A stretch of DNA of 64,000 nucleotides from Bacteroides intestinalis DSM 17393 (GCF_000172175.1 NZ_ABJL02000008.1:1116001-1180000), one strand, 5' to 3'. Shown: positions 7,874-17,199, numbered from the stretch's first letter. Program-made: numbers and translations. The notes: generated by a model not told the origin, from the sequence alone.

Positions 7874-9160
7874 TCAAATTTTATCTAATGCCTGAGACAA
7901 GTCGTCCAGCAAATCGGCAATGTGTTCCGTGCCGATGGACAGACGGATAGTTCCCGGCTTGATACCTTGTTCTTCCAGTTCCTGCTCATTCAGTTGCGAA
8001 TGGGTGGTGGTAGCGGGATGAATGACGAGAGATTTGACATCCGCCACATTCGCCAGAAGCGAGAATATCTGCAAGTTATCAATAAAAGTATGCGCCTCTT
8101 TCACTCCGCCCTTCACTTCAAAGGTAAAGATGGAACCGGCACCATTGGGGAAATACTTCTCATACAAAGCATGGTCCGGATGTTCCGGCAATGACGGATG
8201 ATTGACCGCCGCCACTTTAGGATGCTTCTTCAGGAAATCAACCACTTTCAAGGCATTTTCCACATGGCGTTCCACACGGAGAGACAGCGTTTCCAGTCCC
8301 TGCAACAGAATGAATGCGTTGAACGGGCTAATAGTAGCCCCCGTGTCACGAAGCAGTACGGCGCGGATACGTGTGACATAAGCCGCAGGCCCCGCAGCAT
8401 CCGTAAACCGTACACCATGATAACAAGGTTCCGGTTCCGTGAGTTGGGGGAACTTACCGGAAGCCACCCAGTCGAACTTACCGCTATCCACAATCACACC
8501 TCCCAATGACGTGCCATGACCGCCGATGAACTTCGTAGCGGAGTGGACTACGATATCCGCCCCGTGCTCTATGGGACGTATCAGGTAAGGAGTACCGAAC
8601 GTATTATCAATAATCAATGGAATCCGGTGGCGATGGGCAATTTCGGCAATGGCATCAATATCAATGATATTGGAATTGGGATTGCCCAGGGTTTCGATAA
8701 ATACGGCTTTCGTATTCTCCTGTATCGCATTCTCAAAGTTTGAAAGCTCCGTAGGGTCTACAAAAGTGGTAGTCACTCCGTAGGCCGGCAAAGTATGCGC
8801 CAACAGATTATAGGTACCTCCGTAGATGGTCTTGGCTGAGACAATATGATCTCCGGCACGGGTGATATTCTCAAAAGCATAAGTAACGGCAGCAGCTCCT
8901 GAGGCAACCGCCAATGCAGCAACGCCACCTTCCAGTGCAGCCACACGAGCCTCAAACACGCCTTGTGTGGAGTTTGTCAGCCGACCGTAAATATTACCCG
9001 CATCTTGCAGACCGAAGCGTGCGGCAGCATGGGCTGAGTCACGGAATACGTATGAAGTAGTTTGGTAAATGGGCACGGCGCGCGCATCGGTAGCCAGGTC
9101 GGGCTGTTCTTGTCCTACGTGGAGTTGAAGCGTCTCAAAATGCAATCTCTTTGTTTCCAT
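7874..9160 (-). CDS. metY: O-acetylhomoserine sulfhydrylase (MetY), PLP enzyme
   Basis: This is a 428-residue Cys/Met-metabolism PLP-dependent enzyme, which makes homocysteine from O-acetylhomoserine and sulfide. The Schiff-base lysine is Lys210 in VVHSATKFIGGHG. The N-terminal 'TLQLHVGQEQPD' and 'VPIYQTTSYVFRD', and the 'IETLGNPNSNIIDI' segment, are characteristic of the MetY rather than the MetB branch. It is first in a likely operon with mnmA. A -7 box (9195-9202) precedes it; I found no SAM riboswitch in the 155-base upstream gap. Confidence in the family is high; cysteine-synthase activity is possible as a side reaction. Confidence 0.9.
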   Translation of the reverse strand: METKRLHFETLQLHVGQEQPDLATDARAVPIYQTTSYVFRDSAHAAARFGLQDAGNIYGRLTNSTQGVFEARVAALEGGVAALAVASGAAAVTYAFENITRAGDHIVSAKTIYGGTYNLLAHTLPAYGVTTTFVDPTELSNFENAIQENTKAVFIETLGNPNSNIIDIDAIAEIAHRHRIPLIIDNTFGTPYLIRPIEHGADIVVHSATKFIGGHGTSLGGVIVDSGKFDWVASGKFPQLTEPEPCYHGVRFTDAAGPAAYVTRIRAVLLRDTGATISPFNAFILLQGLETLSLRVERHVENALKVVDFLKKHPKVAAVNHPSLPEHPDHALYEKYFPNGAGSIFTFEVKGGVKEAHTFIDNLQIFSLLANVADVKSLVIHPATTTHSQLNEQELEEQGIKPGTIRLSIGTEHIADLLDDLSQALDKI

Positions 9161-9194
9161 TGTCTTTGTATTTTTAGGATTAATTGATTGAGCG

Positions 9195-9202
9195 CAAAGA
9201 TA
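9195..9202 (-). promoter_or_regulatory. Bacteroides -7 box for metY-mnmA
   Basis: On the minus strand TATCTTTG fits TAnnTTTG and lies 34 bases upstream of the metY ATG. Confidence 0.5.
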
Positions 9203-9281
9203 ATGGGATGTCCTGATATGGGCAATGACATAAGATAGGGAATTTTATACCACATTTATGGTAGATAAACAAACTATTCGC

Positions 9282-9289
9282 TAAATTTG
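9282..9289 (+). promoter_or_regulatory. Bacteroides -7 box for the S41-like gene
   Basis: TAAATTTG fits TAnnTTTG, 26 bases before the ATG at 9316 and divergent from metY. Confidence 0.5.
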
Positions 9290-9315
9290 CAACGAAAACC
9301 AAACGATAGATACAG

Positions 9316-10647
9316 ATGAGAAGAAGGAATATACAGCTTTTCCTACTATTGGGAGTCCTCGCAATGACAAGTTTATTCTCTTGTGGAGTAGACCGTTGGC
9401 CGGAATATTACAAATGGACCGGGCGTGATCTATGGATAGACAGCGTCATGAGAGAAGAATATCTGTGGTTTGAAGACATCCCCAACACAAAGGACCTGAA
9501 CTACTTCCTTGAACCAGATGCTTTTTTGAAGAAAATAATATCCCCACTCGATAAAGGATACTCCAGCGTAGATACGCTGTATGCTACCCCATTGCCAAGT
9601 TATGGTTTCGACTATACGCTGTATAGTATAGTTGGTAATGACACTGCTTTTAATGCGCTGATTACTTATGTAATACCCGGTTCTCCTGCCGCCGAAGTTG
9701 GTTTAAAACGGGGTGAGTGGATTATGAAAGTCAACGATGACTTTATCACCAAGAAAACTGAAGAATTATTGAAAGAAGGTGAAAGCCGGAAGTTATTAAT
9801 GGGAGAATATAGTACACAGGAAAATGAAGCAGGGGAAACAGAAGGTGTCATTACTTCCTATGGTGAAGCCAACCTACCCGCTTCCCGCCCCGTGGAAGAC
9901 GTTACGATACCCGCCTATGATGTTCTCACCGGTGGTGTAGGTTATCTGGCATACAATAGTTTCAGTGCAGAAGATAATAGTGAATTGCTTCGACTCTCCC
10001 AATACTATAAAGAGAACAATGTGAAAGAGTTCGTTCTCGACTTACGCTACAATGCCGGTGGAGCAATGGATTGTGTACAACTTCTGGCAACGATATTAGC
10101 ACCTGCAGATAAATTAGGCAGTACCCTCGCTTCACTGGAATACAGCCAAAAGCAGATGTCCAAAGACCGGGAACTCACTTTCGACAACCAGCTTTTGCAA
10201 GGAGGTAACAATTTAAATCTATCGAAAGTATATATCCTGACAAGCAGTACTACTGCAGGCGCCGCAGAAATGCTGATCAACTGCCTGAAGCCTTATATGA
10301 CCGTAGTACTTGTGGGTGCCACAACTAAGGGAGAAAACGTAGCAACAGCCAGTTTCTCCAGTGATAAGTTCCAGTGGATTCTTCGCCCCGTTGTATGCGA
10401 GGTATTCAATTCCGAAGGCAAGGCTGATTATTCCACTGGCTTTACTGCAGACTATGCAGTCAATTCCCTACAAGACTTTGCAAAAGTACTGCCCTTAGGT
10501 AATCCTAATGAAGAAATGTTGAGTGCAGCATTAGGAATTATCGACGGCAGCATCGTACTTCCGGAACCGGAGCCCGAAACCCAAATGAAGGCGGTGAAAA
10601 GTGTGAAAGTAAAACGCACCTTCCGCAACGGTCTTATCGTTAAATAA
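9316..10647 (+). CDS. S41 (C-terminal processing peptidase) family lipoprotein, probably catalytically inactive
   Basis: The 443-residue lipoprotein has a lipobox ending LFSC (Cys23). A PDZ-like domain (about 110-150, 'VIPGSPAAEVGLKRGEWIMK') precedes the S41 core (about 195-380) with 'VGYLAYNSFS' and 'FVLDLRYNAGG'. In active members the nucleophile lies in a TASASE-like motif and the general base in TxGKNV. Here these read TAGAAE and TKGENV, so the serine is Gly315 and the lysine Glu340, 25 residues apart as in known Ser-Lys dyads. The fold is intact but peptidase activity is doubtful; a binding role is my inference. The next gene starts 6 bases after the stop, so they form an operon. Confidence 0.8.
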   Translation: MRRRNIQLFLLLGVLAMTSLFSCGVDRWPEYYKWTGRDLWIDSVMREEYLWFEDIPNTKDLNYFLEPDAFLKKIISPLDKGYSSVDTLYATPLPSYGFDYTLYSIVGNDTAFNALITYVIPGSPAAEVGLKRGEWIMKVNDDFITKKTEELLKEGESRKLLMGEYSTQENEAGETEGVITSYGEANLPASRPVEDVTIPAYDVLTGGVGYLAYNSFSAEDNSELLRLSQYYKENNVKEFVLDLRYNAGGAMDCVQLLATILAPADKLGSTLASLEYSQKQMSKDRELTFDNQLLQGGNNLNLSKVYILTSSTTAGAAEMLINCLKPYMTVVLVGATTKGENVATASFSSDKFQWILRPVVCEVFNSEGKADYSTGFTADYAVNSLQDFAKVLPLGNPNEEMLSAALGIIDGSIVLPEPEPETQMKAVKSVKVKRTFRNGLIVK

Positions 10648-10653
10648 ACCAGA

Positions 10654-11553
10654 ATGAAGAAAAATATTCTCATAGCATTGCTATTCATAGGAGGATTGAC
10701 GGCTTGTAATGATAGTGATAACGAACAACCGGAAAATTTAGAATCCGTAAATATCTTTGTCTGTAGTGACGAATTAGCAATACCAAATGCCCTTGGATAT
10801 CCTGTAACTAATTTCTCACAAATAAAATTATCGGAGATTAAGACAGGAGACGCACAGCCGGTTACTCTCACTCAAACTTATGACTATGAAGCTGGTCGGA
10901 TAGCAAGCTTTACATCTCTACAGAAGTTTGCAGCCGGAGGAGAATCCTTTGAAATAGAGAACATTACCGATGTTGTTTATGAAGATCACAAAGTAATAGT
11001 TACAGATGAAATCAACAATGTATCTACATATACACTGAATGATAAAGGATATGCCGTAAGTTGTGTACGTCAGGAAATGGATGGGAAAGTACGCTCTTAC
11101 ACATTCAGTTATCTCACCAATACAGCCGGAAAATATTTTCTTAAGAACATAACAGAAACACTGAATGGAGATCGAATTTATTCCACAATCAATATTGATT
11201 ATAACAATTATAGAGCATTACGCATCACCCAGCAGATTGATGTTTATGAGCAAACGTATATAGCCAGCACACCTGCTGATAATGAAATTGCCAACACGTC
11301 AGAGATTCCGTATCTATTCTTGACAGATCTATATCCCCTTTCATTCCACTCGGTAGCCATTTACGGGAAGTTCTTGGGAGATGCATACAATACTCTGATT
11401 ACTAACCTCAGACCCGAAGATAACAGTGAAAGTAACGAAACCACGGCTTATAAATATAAATTCGACGGACGAGGTATCGTTACTTCCTGTGATGAGGTGA
11501 CCAAGAGTTACGGAGACAACTACGAGCGTACCATAAAGTACACAATCGAATAA
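10654..11553 (+). CDS. DUF4595-like lipoprotein
   Basis: This 299-residue lipoprotein has signal 'MKKNILIALLFIGGLTAC' with lipobox Cys18. The mature region is built of repeated beta-hairpin-like units ('YDYEAGRIASFTSL', 'YTLNDKGYAVSC', 'YKYKFDGRGIVTSC') of the sort seen in DUF4595/YD-like proteins of Bacteroides. No catalytic motif is visible. It is translated 6 bases after the inactive S41 homolog and is likely its partner at the cell envelope. I am confident it is a lipoprotein and only moderately confident about the DUF name. Confidence 0.6.
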   Translation: MKKNILIALLFIGGLTACNDSDNEQPENLESVNIFVCSDELAIPNALGYPVTNFSQIKLSEIKTGDAQPVTLTQTYDYEAGRIASFTSLQKFAAGGESFEIENITDVVYEDHKVIVTDEINNVSTYTLNDKGYAVSCVRQEMDGKVRSYTFSYLTNTAGKYFLKNITETLNGDRIYSTINIDYNNYRALRITQQIDVYEQTYIASTPADNEIANTSEIPYLFLTDLYPLSFHSVAIYGKFLGDAYNTLITNLRPEDNSESNETTAYKYKFDGRGIVTSCDEVTKSYGDNYERTIKYTIE

Positions 11554-11562
11554 ATTGAAATA

Positions 11563-12390
11563 TTATTTCCTGAAGAATTTATCAAAGAAAAGAATTTGGT
11601 AATCGATAGAGTTATTCCAGTATTGCCCGTTATGTGCACCAGGACGAGTAATAAAGTCATGACTAATATTCTTTTCCAATAAAGCTTTATGCAATGCTTT
11701 ATTTACTTCCAGAAAGAAATCTTTTTCGCCACAATCGATAATTAATGCCAAATCACCATCTGTAATCTTATCAATCTGGGTAATGACAGTGTGCTGGTCC
11801 CATAAAGCGCTGTCGGCCTCGTATTCACCGAGTTGTTTGCTCATCTCCCAATTCTTCGGGAATGGGCGGATATCCACTCCACCACTGGTACTTCCTCCGG
11901 CACCAAATACATCTTTATGACGGATTGCAAGCCACAAAGCACCATGACCACCCATGCTCAATCCGGTAATGGCCCTTCCTTTTTTCTCCGGAATTGTGGA
12001 ATAGTTTTTATCTGTATAATTCACCAGTTCTGAAGCTACAAAAGTTTCATAGCGGTAAGCCGGATTCTTAGGACTATCCCAGTACCAACTGTTTTTACCA
12101 TCAGGACATACAAAAATGATTCCTTTTTCATCTGCAATCTTAGGTAACTCCGGCTTAATACCTATCCAGGTACGTGCATTCCCACCATAACCATGCAACA
12201 GATAAACGACCGGGCAAGCCTCAGCTTTCTCTCCCAATGCTTTATCAGGAAGCACATACACTACCTGTACTTCCTTATTCATGGAAGGACTTTTTACCAT
12301 AATAGTATCTACTCGTGCAGCCTGTGTTGCAACAACCGAAAACAGTAATAGAATACTGAATAAAATTTGTTTTCTTTTCATGTCTTTCAT
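11563..12390 (-). CDS. Exported esterase, alpha/beta hydrolase (esterase D-like)
   Basis: This is a 275-residue secreted serine esterase with a signal peptide ending near VATQA. The nucleophile elbow GLSMGGHG places Ser145, and candidate triad partners are Asp224 (in CGEKDFF) and His253 (in PGAHNGQYW). The oxyanion region 'VVYLLHGYGGNARTW' lies at about 61-75. Relatives include tributyrin, acetyl-xylan and feruloyl esterases, so de-esterification of a plant or dietary ester is plausible but unproven. The start could be the ATG at 12390 or the one at 12381; both give a good signal peptide. It is convergent with the DUF4595-like gene, separated by 9 bases. Confidence 0.8.
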   Translation of the reverse strand: MKDMKRKQILFSILLLFSVVATQAARVDTIMVKSPSMNKEVQVVYVLPDKALGEKAEACPVVYLLHGYGGNARTWIGIKPELPKIADEKGIIFVCPDGKNSWYWDSPKNPAYRYETFVASELVNYTDKNYSTIPEKKGRAITGLSMGGHGALWLAIRHKDVFGAGGSTSGGVDIRPFPKNWEMSKQLGEYEADSALWDQHTVITQIDKITDGDLALIIDCGEKDFFLEVNKALHKALLEKNISHDFITRPGAHNGQYWNNSIDYQILFFDKFFRK

Positions 12391-12447
12391 TCTTTAATAA
12401 TCTCTATAAATAGGCAGCAATATTAGTAATAAAATTCAAAAAATTAG

Positions 12448-12455
12448 TAATTTTG
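12448..12455 (+). promoter_or_regulatory. Bacteroides -7 box for the CNNM-type gene
   Basis: TAATTTTG fits TAnnTTTG, 25 bases before the ATG at 12480. It overlaps the in-frame TTG at 12453 and so excludes that as the start. Confidence 0.5.
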
Positions 12456-12479
12456 CAATATAAACTATTCACAACCTAT

Positions 12480-13772
12480 ATGGAATTTATTATTATTCTA
12501 TTTTTATTAGTACTGAACGGCATCTTTGCCATGTATGAAATAGCATTGGTGTCATCCAGCAAAGCACGACTCGAAACCCTTGCAGGAAAGGGAAACAAAA
12601 GAGCCAAAGGAGTATTGAAACAGTTAGAAGAACCCGAGAAATTTCTTTCTACCATCCAAATCGGCATCACGCTCATCGGTATTGTATCCGGTGCTTTCGG
12701 TGGTGTAGCCATTGCCGACAATGTAGCACCATTATTCGCCTCCATTCCTGGGGCCGCCCCCTATGCAAAAGACCTTGCCATGATTACAACAGTGGCAATC
12801 ATTACGTACCTCTCACTCATCATTGGTGAATTGGTGCCCAAATCCATAGCACTGAGTAATCCTGAGCGATATGCAACTCTACTGAGTCCGGTCATGATTT
12901 TACTGACCAAAGTATCTTATCCGTTCGTCTGCCTGCTCAGTTTCTCAACCCAAATAGTGAATAAACTAATCGGATTGAACAATGGAGAAGAACGTCCCAT
13001 GACACAGGAAGAATTGAAAATGATTCTGCATCAAAGTTCAGAACAGGGTGTTATCGATAAGGAGGAAACAGAAATGTTACGGGATGTATTCCGCTTCTCA
13101 GATAAGCGTGCCAATGAATTGATGACTTACCGCCGCGATCTTGTCGTACTATATCCCACATACACACGTGATGAGGTACTACACATTATCCGCGAACAAC
13201 ATTTCAGCAAATATTTGTTGGTAGAGAAAGGAAAAGATGATATTATCGGAGTAGTGTCCGTCAAGGATATTATTCTGATGTTAGGTAATGATCACCCTTT
13301 CGATTTACGTGGTATTGCCCGCCCTCCCCTGTTTATTCCGGAAAGTTTATATGCCAAGAAAGTTTTAGAGCTATTTAAGAAGAACAAAAATAAGTTCGGA
13401 GTTGTTGTAGACGAGTATGGTAATACAGCCGGCATTATCACCTTGCACGACCTGACAGAAAGCATCTTCGGAGACATTCTTGAAGAAAACGAAATGGAAG
13501 AAGAAGATATTGTCATCCGGCAAGATGGCTCGATGCTCGTAGAAGCTTCTATGAATATAGATGATTTTATGGAAGAGATGGGCATCCTGAGTTATGATGA
13601 TCTGAAGGTGGAGGATTTTACCACACTAAGCGGTCTCGCCATGTTCCTCATCGGGCGGGTACCTAAAGCAGGAGACTTGTTCAGCTACAAGAACCTACAG
13701 TTTGAAGTTGTGGACATGGATCGTGGACGAGTGGATAAACTACTCGTTATCAAAAAAGAAGAGGAAGAATAG
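12480..13772 (+). CDS. CNNM/CorC-HlyC family membrane protein (hemolysin family)
   Basis: The 430-residue protein has an N-terminal DUF21 membrane domain (about 1-185, four hydrophobic segments, with 'SSSKARLETLAGKGNKRAK' and 'ITYLSLIIGELVPKSIALSN'). A pair of CBS domains follows (about 205-325) and then a CorC_HlyC domain (about 345-425, 'LKVEDFTTLSGLAMFLIGRV'). These proteins are linked to Mg2+/Co2+ export and CBS nucleotide sensing; 'hemolysin' is a historical name. I chose the ATG at 12480 because a TTG nine codons upstream overlaps the promoter. An NlpE-like lipoprotein follows 40 bases later and may be co-transcribed. Confidence 0.88.
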   Translation: MEFIIILFLLVLNGIFAMYEIALVSSSKARLETLAGKGNKRAKGVLKQLEEPEKFLSTIQIGITLIGIVSGAFGGVAIADNVAPLFASIPGAAPYAKDLAMITTVAIITYLSLIIGELVPKSIALSNPERYATLLSPVMILLTKVSYPFVCLLSFSTQIVNKLIGLNNGEERPMTQEELKMILHQSSEQGVIDKEETEMLRDVFRFSDKRANELMTYRRDLVVLYPTYTRDEVLHIIREQHFSKYLLVEKGKDDIIGVVSVKDIILMLGNDHPFDLRGIARPPLFIPESLYAKKVLELFKKNKNKFGVVVDEYGNTAGIITLHDLTESIFGDILEENEMEEEDIVIRQDGSMLVEASMNIDDFMEEMGILSYDDLKVEDFTTLSGLAMFLIGRVPKAGDLFSYKNLQFEVVDMDRGRVDKLLVIKKEEEE

Positions 13773-13812
13773 TGTGAATTTGTATTATATATTAACTTAA
13801 ACCATTAAAGCA

Positions 13813-14292
13813 ATGAAAAAAGTAATGATGATTGCAGCCATCGCAGCTGCATTGGTATCCTGCCAATCAAAAGGAACCCAGAACAATGATTCCACCGTAG
13901 ATGAAGGAGTGTTGACAGTTGCCGGGAATGATTCTTCTGCCGTAGCCGTATACGAAGGTCTTCTTCCCGCTGCCGACGGTCCGGGTATCCAATACGTATT
14001 GAGCGTGGACAGTGTAGGTCCTGACGGAGAAAGTGGTTATACTTTGGTTACGACTTATCTGGATGCGGAAGGTCAAGGAAAGAATAAGAGCTTTACTTCC
14101 AAAGGCAAGAAGCAAGTCATCAAGAAAACAGTAGACAACAAACAAAAGACAGCCTACAAACTGACACCGAATGATGGTGACGCTCCCGTATACTTTGTAG
14201 TAGTGAACGATACCACTTTACGTTTGGTTAACGATAGTCTGCAAGAAGCTGTCAGCGACCTAAACTACGATATTATTCAAGTGAAAAAATAA
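13813..14292 (+). CDS. NlpE-like lipoprotein lacking the CxxC motif
   Basis: This 159-residue lipoprotein has a signal ending 'AALVSC' (Cys17). The region around 48-65 (YEGLLPAADGPGIQYVLS) aligns with the NlpE N-terminal signature 'Y-x-G-x-L-P-C-A-D-C-x-G-I'. Both cysteines of the E. coli CxxC are replaced (AADG), so a thiol or copper role is unlikely here. In E. coli NlpE activates the Cpx envelope response; in Bacteroides the role is unknown. It lies directly downstream of the CNNM gene and ends in a strong terminator. Confidence 0.7.
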   Translation: MKKVMMIAAIAAALVSCQSKGTQNNDSTVDEGVLTVAGNDSSAVAVYEGLLPAADGPGIQYVLSVDSVGPDGESGYTLVTTYLDAEGQGKNKSFTSKGKKQVIKKTVDNKQKTAYKLTPNDGDAPVYFVVVNDTTLRLVNDSLQEAVSDLNYDIIQVKK

Positions 14293-14312
14293 TCAGCAAA
14301 ACATTTCATGTG

Positions 14313-14347
14313 AGAGGAGCTAAACAAGAGTTGGCTCCTCTTTTTTA
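14313..14347 (+). terminator. Rho-independent terminator after the NlpE-like gene
   Basis: 8-bp arms AGAGGAGC (14313-14320) and GCTCCTCT (14334-14341), then a T-run. Confidence 0.85.
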
Positions 14348-14482
14348 TTTCCTTTTAGATATCACACCGGAATTTCAAACTAACAAAACAATAAATCATA
14401 TTTCTCACATCAAAACATACCGGTTGAAACAATATATATAATTATTGGAACAATATTTTAAGTCATGCATTACCTTAATGCG

Positions 14483-14490
14483 TACCTTTG
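14483..14490 (+). promoter_or_regulatory. Bacteroides -7 box for the URO-D-like gene
   Basis: TACCTTTG fits TAnnTTTG, 32 bases before the ATG at 14522. It shows that the in-frame ATG at 14465 is not the start. Confidence 0.5.
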
Positions 14491-14521
14491 TTCTATCGAA
14501 TTCAATGAAATACAGAATCCC

Positions 14522-15529
14522 ATGAAAAGAGTACTATTTATATTATTTTGCTTCACGACATTAGTTCAGGCACAAATTCCCACCAATAAGCGGGAAGTAA
14601 TGCAGCAATTTCTATCAGGTACATTGGACGAATCGTATGTACCAGCAGCATTTTTCATGCATTTCGGAAAAGATGCACGCACCGGAGAAAAAGCTATAGA
14701 TGCACATTTACGTTATTTTCTTTCCACTGGTATGGATTTTGTAAAAATCCAATTCGAACAAGGGTATGGACGTATTCGGATTGAGAAACCAGAAGATTGG
14801 GAACTAATTAAACCACTTCCCTCAGATTTCTTTACTCCAACATTAGAAATTATAAAATACATTTATGATATTGCCGGCGCTAATGCGATGATACTACCCA
14901 CTGTTTATTCTCCACTTCAGATGCTGATACAAAGCGTAGGAGATAAAACTGTGATAGCATATGCTAAAACAGAACCGGAACGAGTGAAAAAAGCACTCGA
15001 ATATTTTACTAAAGCACTTATCGGATATGTAAAAGCATGTAAAAAGATTGGTGTAGATGGATTTTACACACCTACACAAGGGGGAGAAATTAAATTTTAT
15101 GAAGTTCCCGGATTCTTTGAGACCTTCGTTAAACCATATGACATAAGAGTCATGCAGGAATGTAATACCCAAACTCAGTTTAATATACTCCATATCTGTG
15201 ACTACGAAGGCAAATATGACGATTTAACCCGTTTCGTGTCATATCCGGGCCAAATAATTAATGCACCCTGTGAAGTAGCCGACCAGCCTTTCAGTCTACA
15301 AGCATGCGAACAATTATTTAAGCGCCCGGCAATGGGAGGATTATATCGTAAAGGCGCTATATTAAAAGGAAGTTCTGATGAAATAGCAAAAGAAATATAT
15401 GAACTAAAGAAAACTTTGAAAGGGAAACGATTTATTTTAGGGGCAGATTGTACAATCTTGCCTCAAACACCAATGGATAACATCAGAACTGCTATTAAAA
15501 CATCACATCATACTTGTAATATAGAATAA
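14522..15529 (+). CDS. Exported uroporphyrinogen-decarboxylase-like protein
   Basis: The 335-residue protein starts MKRVLFILFCFTTLVQAQ, a clear type I signal peptide, so it is predicted periplasmic. The mature sequence resembles the URO-D/MtaA TIM-barrel superfamily: 'GMDFVKIQFEQGYGR', 'GVDGFYTPTQGG', 'NILHICDYEG', 'GKRFILGADCTI'. Members in other settings are heme decarboxylases or corrinoid methyltransferases, but a secreted copy beside polysaccharide lyases is unlikely to be either. Role here is unknown. It has its own -7 box and a terminator 80 bases after the stop. Fold assignment is moderately firm; activity is not. Confidence 0.65.
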   Translation: MKRVLFILFCFTTLVQAQIPTNKREVMQQFLSGTLDESYVPAAFFMHFGKDARTGEKAIDAHLRYFLSTGMDFVKIQFEQGYGRIRIEKPEDWELIKPLPSDFFTPTLEIIKYIYDIAGANAMILPTVYSPLQMLIQSVGDKTVIAYAKTEPERVKKALEYFTKALIGYVKACKKIGVDGFYTPTQGGEIKFYEVPGFFETFVKPYDIRVMQECNTQTQFNILHICDYEGKYDDLTRFVSYPGQIINAPCEVADQPFSLQACEQLFKRPAMGGLYRKGAILKGSSDEIAKEIYELKKTLKGKRFILGADCTILPQTPMDNIRTAIKTSHHTCNIE

Positions 15530-15609
15530 ATCATAGGCTTTTTAAATTCATAGTTAGTTGGTAAATAGGTATTATATTTTATAGGTTATTTTAGGTAGAT
15601 TGTTGATCG

Positions 15610-15640
15610 AAAAGCGGTTGTTGTGAGACACCCGCTTTTT
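15610..15640 (+). terminator. Rho-independent terminator upstream of the PL6 gene
   Basis: Arms AAAAGCGG (15610-15617) and CCGCTTTT (15632-15639) followed by Ts. Confidence 0.8.
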
Positions 15641-15673
15641 ATTCTTTTGTATTCTCTAAATTATATAAATATC

Positions 15674-17073
15674 ATGAATAAGAAATCATTTGCATCCACT
15701 ATTATTGCAGTAATACTCGTTTGTCCGGTTTTGGCGGTGACACACACCTTCACACCAACCGATATTGATAGTTTAAAGGTCAAGATGTCTGACGGATCTT
15801 TACAACCTGGTGATACCTTGCTTCTACAAGATGGAACCTATTCCCATCTTGGTAAGGTTAGTTTTACAGGAAATGGAACAACAGATTATCCAATTATACT
15901 GAAAGCAGCGAATACCGGAAAGGCTATCATATCTGGAACAACAGAAATACGTATGTCAGGCAGTTATCTACAATTGGAGGGACTCTACTTTCATAAAGCT
16001 TGGGCATCTGATTTTGAGATGATAGAATTTCAACTGGATAAAGAACACCCAGCCACTCATTGCCGGATTACCCGATGTGCCATTGATGATTGCAATGACC
16101 CTGCCAAAGGAGAAAAACCGGGGGAGGAACTGAAAACTGGATTGGGCTACATGGAAACAATAATCGTATAGACCACTGTTATTTTGCCAATAAACGTGCC
16201 CGTGGATTGGTTATACAAATTACAGTAGAAGACGGTGGAGATCACAATCACCACCAGATAGATCATAATGTATTTGGTTATCGGAAACCCTTCGGGGGCA
16301 ATGGTGCGGAAATCATACGCGTAGGTAACTCTTGGTCATCGCAACTGCCTTCCTACAGTATCATCGAAGAAAATATATTCTATCATTGTGACGGAGAAAA
16401 TGAGATCATTTCAGTAAAATCCGGTTTCAACATCGTACGCCGTAACTTGTTTTACGAATCGCGTGGCGGATTAGTATGTCGTCACGGTCACAACAATATT
16501 ATAGATTCCAACGTAATCATTGGCAATCATCTGCCTGCTACTTTGGGCATCCGCATCATCAATCAAGGACATACTGTCAGCAATAATTATGTGGAAAGTG
16601 TAACAGGCAAAGGCTCCGGTGCCGCCTTCATATTACGCATGGGAGTATATGAACGCCCCAATACATCCGAAGATTATGAGGACGAAAAACTTAAATCGTA
16701 TCATCGGGCAGCAGATATTGACATTGCTTTTAATACTTTTGTTGATTGTACCGAACTGAACTTTGGAGATGGACGAGGAGATAAGGAACCACGGAATGTA
16801 CGTTTTGCTCATAACCGAATTTATTCTCCGAATACTGTTCCCAATATCAAAATCAGTAATCCTACTATATTTCCCGGCATTACATTTATCAATAACTTCT
16901 GTCAGTTCAAAAATAATGAATCACCCAATATAAAAGGATTCCAATTTACTACATTCAACATTGAGCAAATAAAAGCTCAACGGCACCAAGCTGTTTCCCC
17001 CATGGATTGCGGAACCTCTTGGCACAACGTTGAGCTAAGTGAAATGAAGACTCTTACAGAATTAATGAATTAG
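15674..17073 (+). pseudogene. PL6 alginate/chondroitinase-B-like lyase, one frameshift
   Basis: Two frames together encode one right-handed beta-helix protein of about 466 residues. The first part (from ATG 15674, signal ending near VLAVTHTF) reads in frame to a run of four As at 16133-16136. Beyond it, the sensible sequence continues one frame over as 'WIGLHGNNNRIDHCYFANKR' and on to 17073. One extra A would restore the frame. The catalytic Lys and Arg of the family are both kept (AAA at 16417 in IISVKSGFN and CGT at 16480 in VCRHGHNN). As given, the frame stops at about 165 residues. Either a fresh mutation or a homopolymer read error explains this. Confidence 0.8.
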
Positions 17074-17165
17074 TAGTCCATCACCAATGTAATTTCACCT
17101 GATGTCTGGATAGAATCCTCTTTTACTATCCGACAGGCAGGTGTACTAAGAAAGTCCTCTCCGTC
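17070..17165 (-). pseudogene. Possible C-terminal remnant of a lost gene (about 31 codons)
   Basis: On the minus strand an open stretch ends EDFLSTPACRIVKEDSIQ then TSGEITLVMDY and a stop that overlaps the PL6 stop codon. It has no start and is closed upstream by a stop at 17166-17168. It looks like the tail of a deleted protein gene downstream of the GH2 gene, but I do not recognise the family. It could also be a chance frame. Confidence 0.3.
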
Positions 17166-17199
17166 TCATATCGTATTTCTCCAATTTATACTCATAACA

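Noticed and set aside
9161..9315. SAM riboswitch upstream of metY
   Set aside because: I found no SAM-I/S-box-like core; the gap is mostly promoter sequence.
16133..16140. Programmed -1 frameshifting in the PL6 gene
   Set aside because: The bases around the A-run do not form an X-XXY-YYZ slippery heptamer in the reading frame, and no supporting structure was seen.
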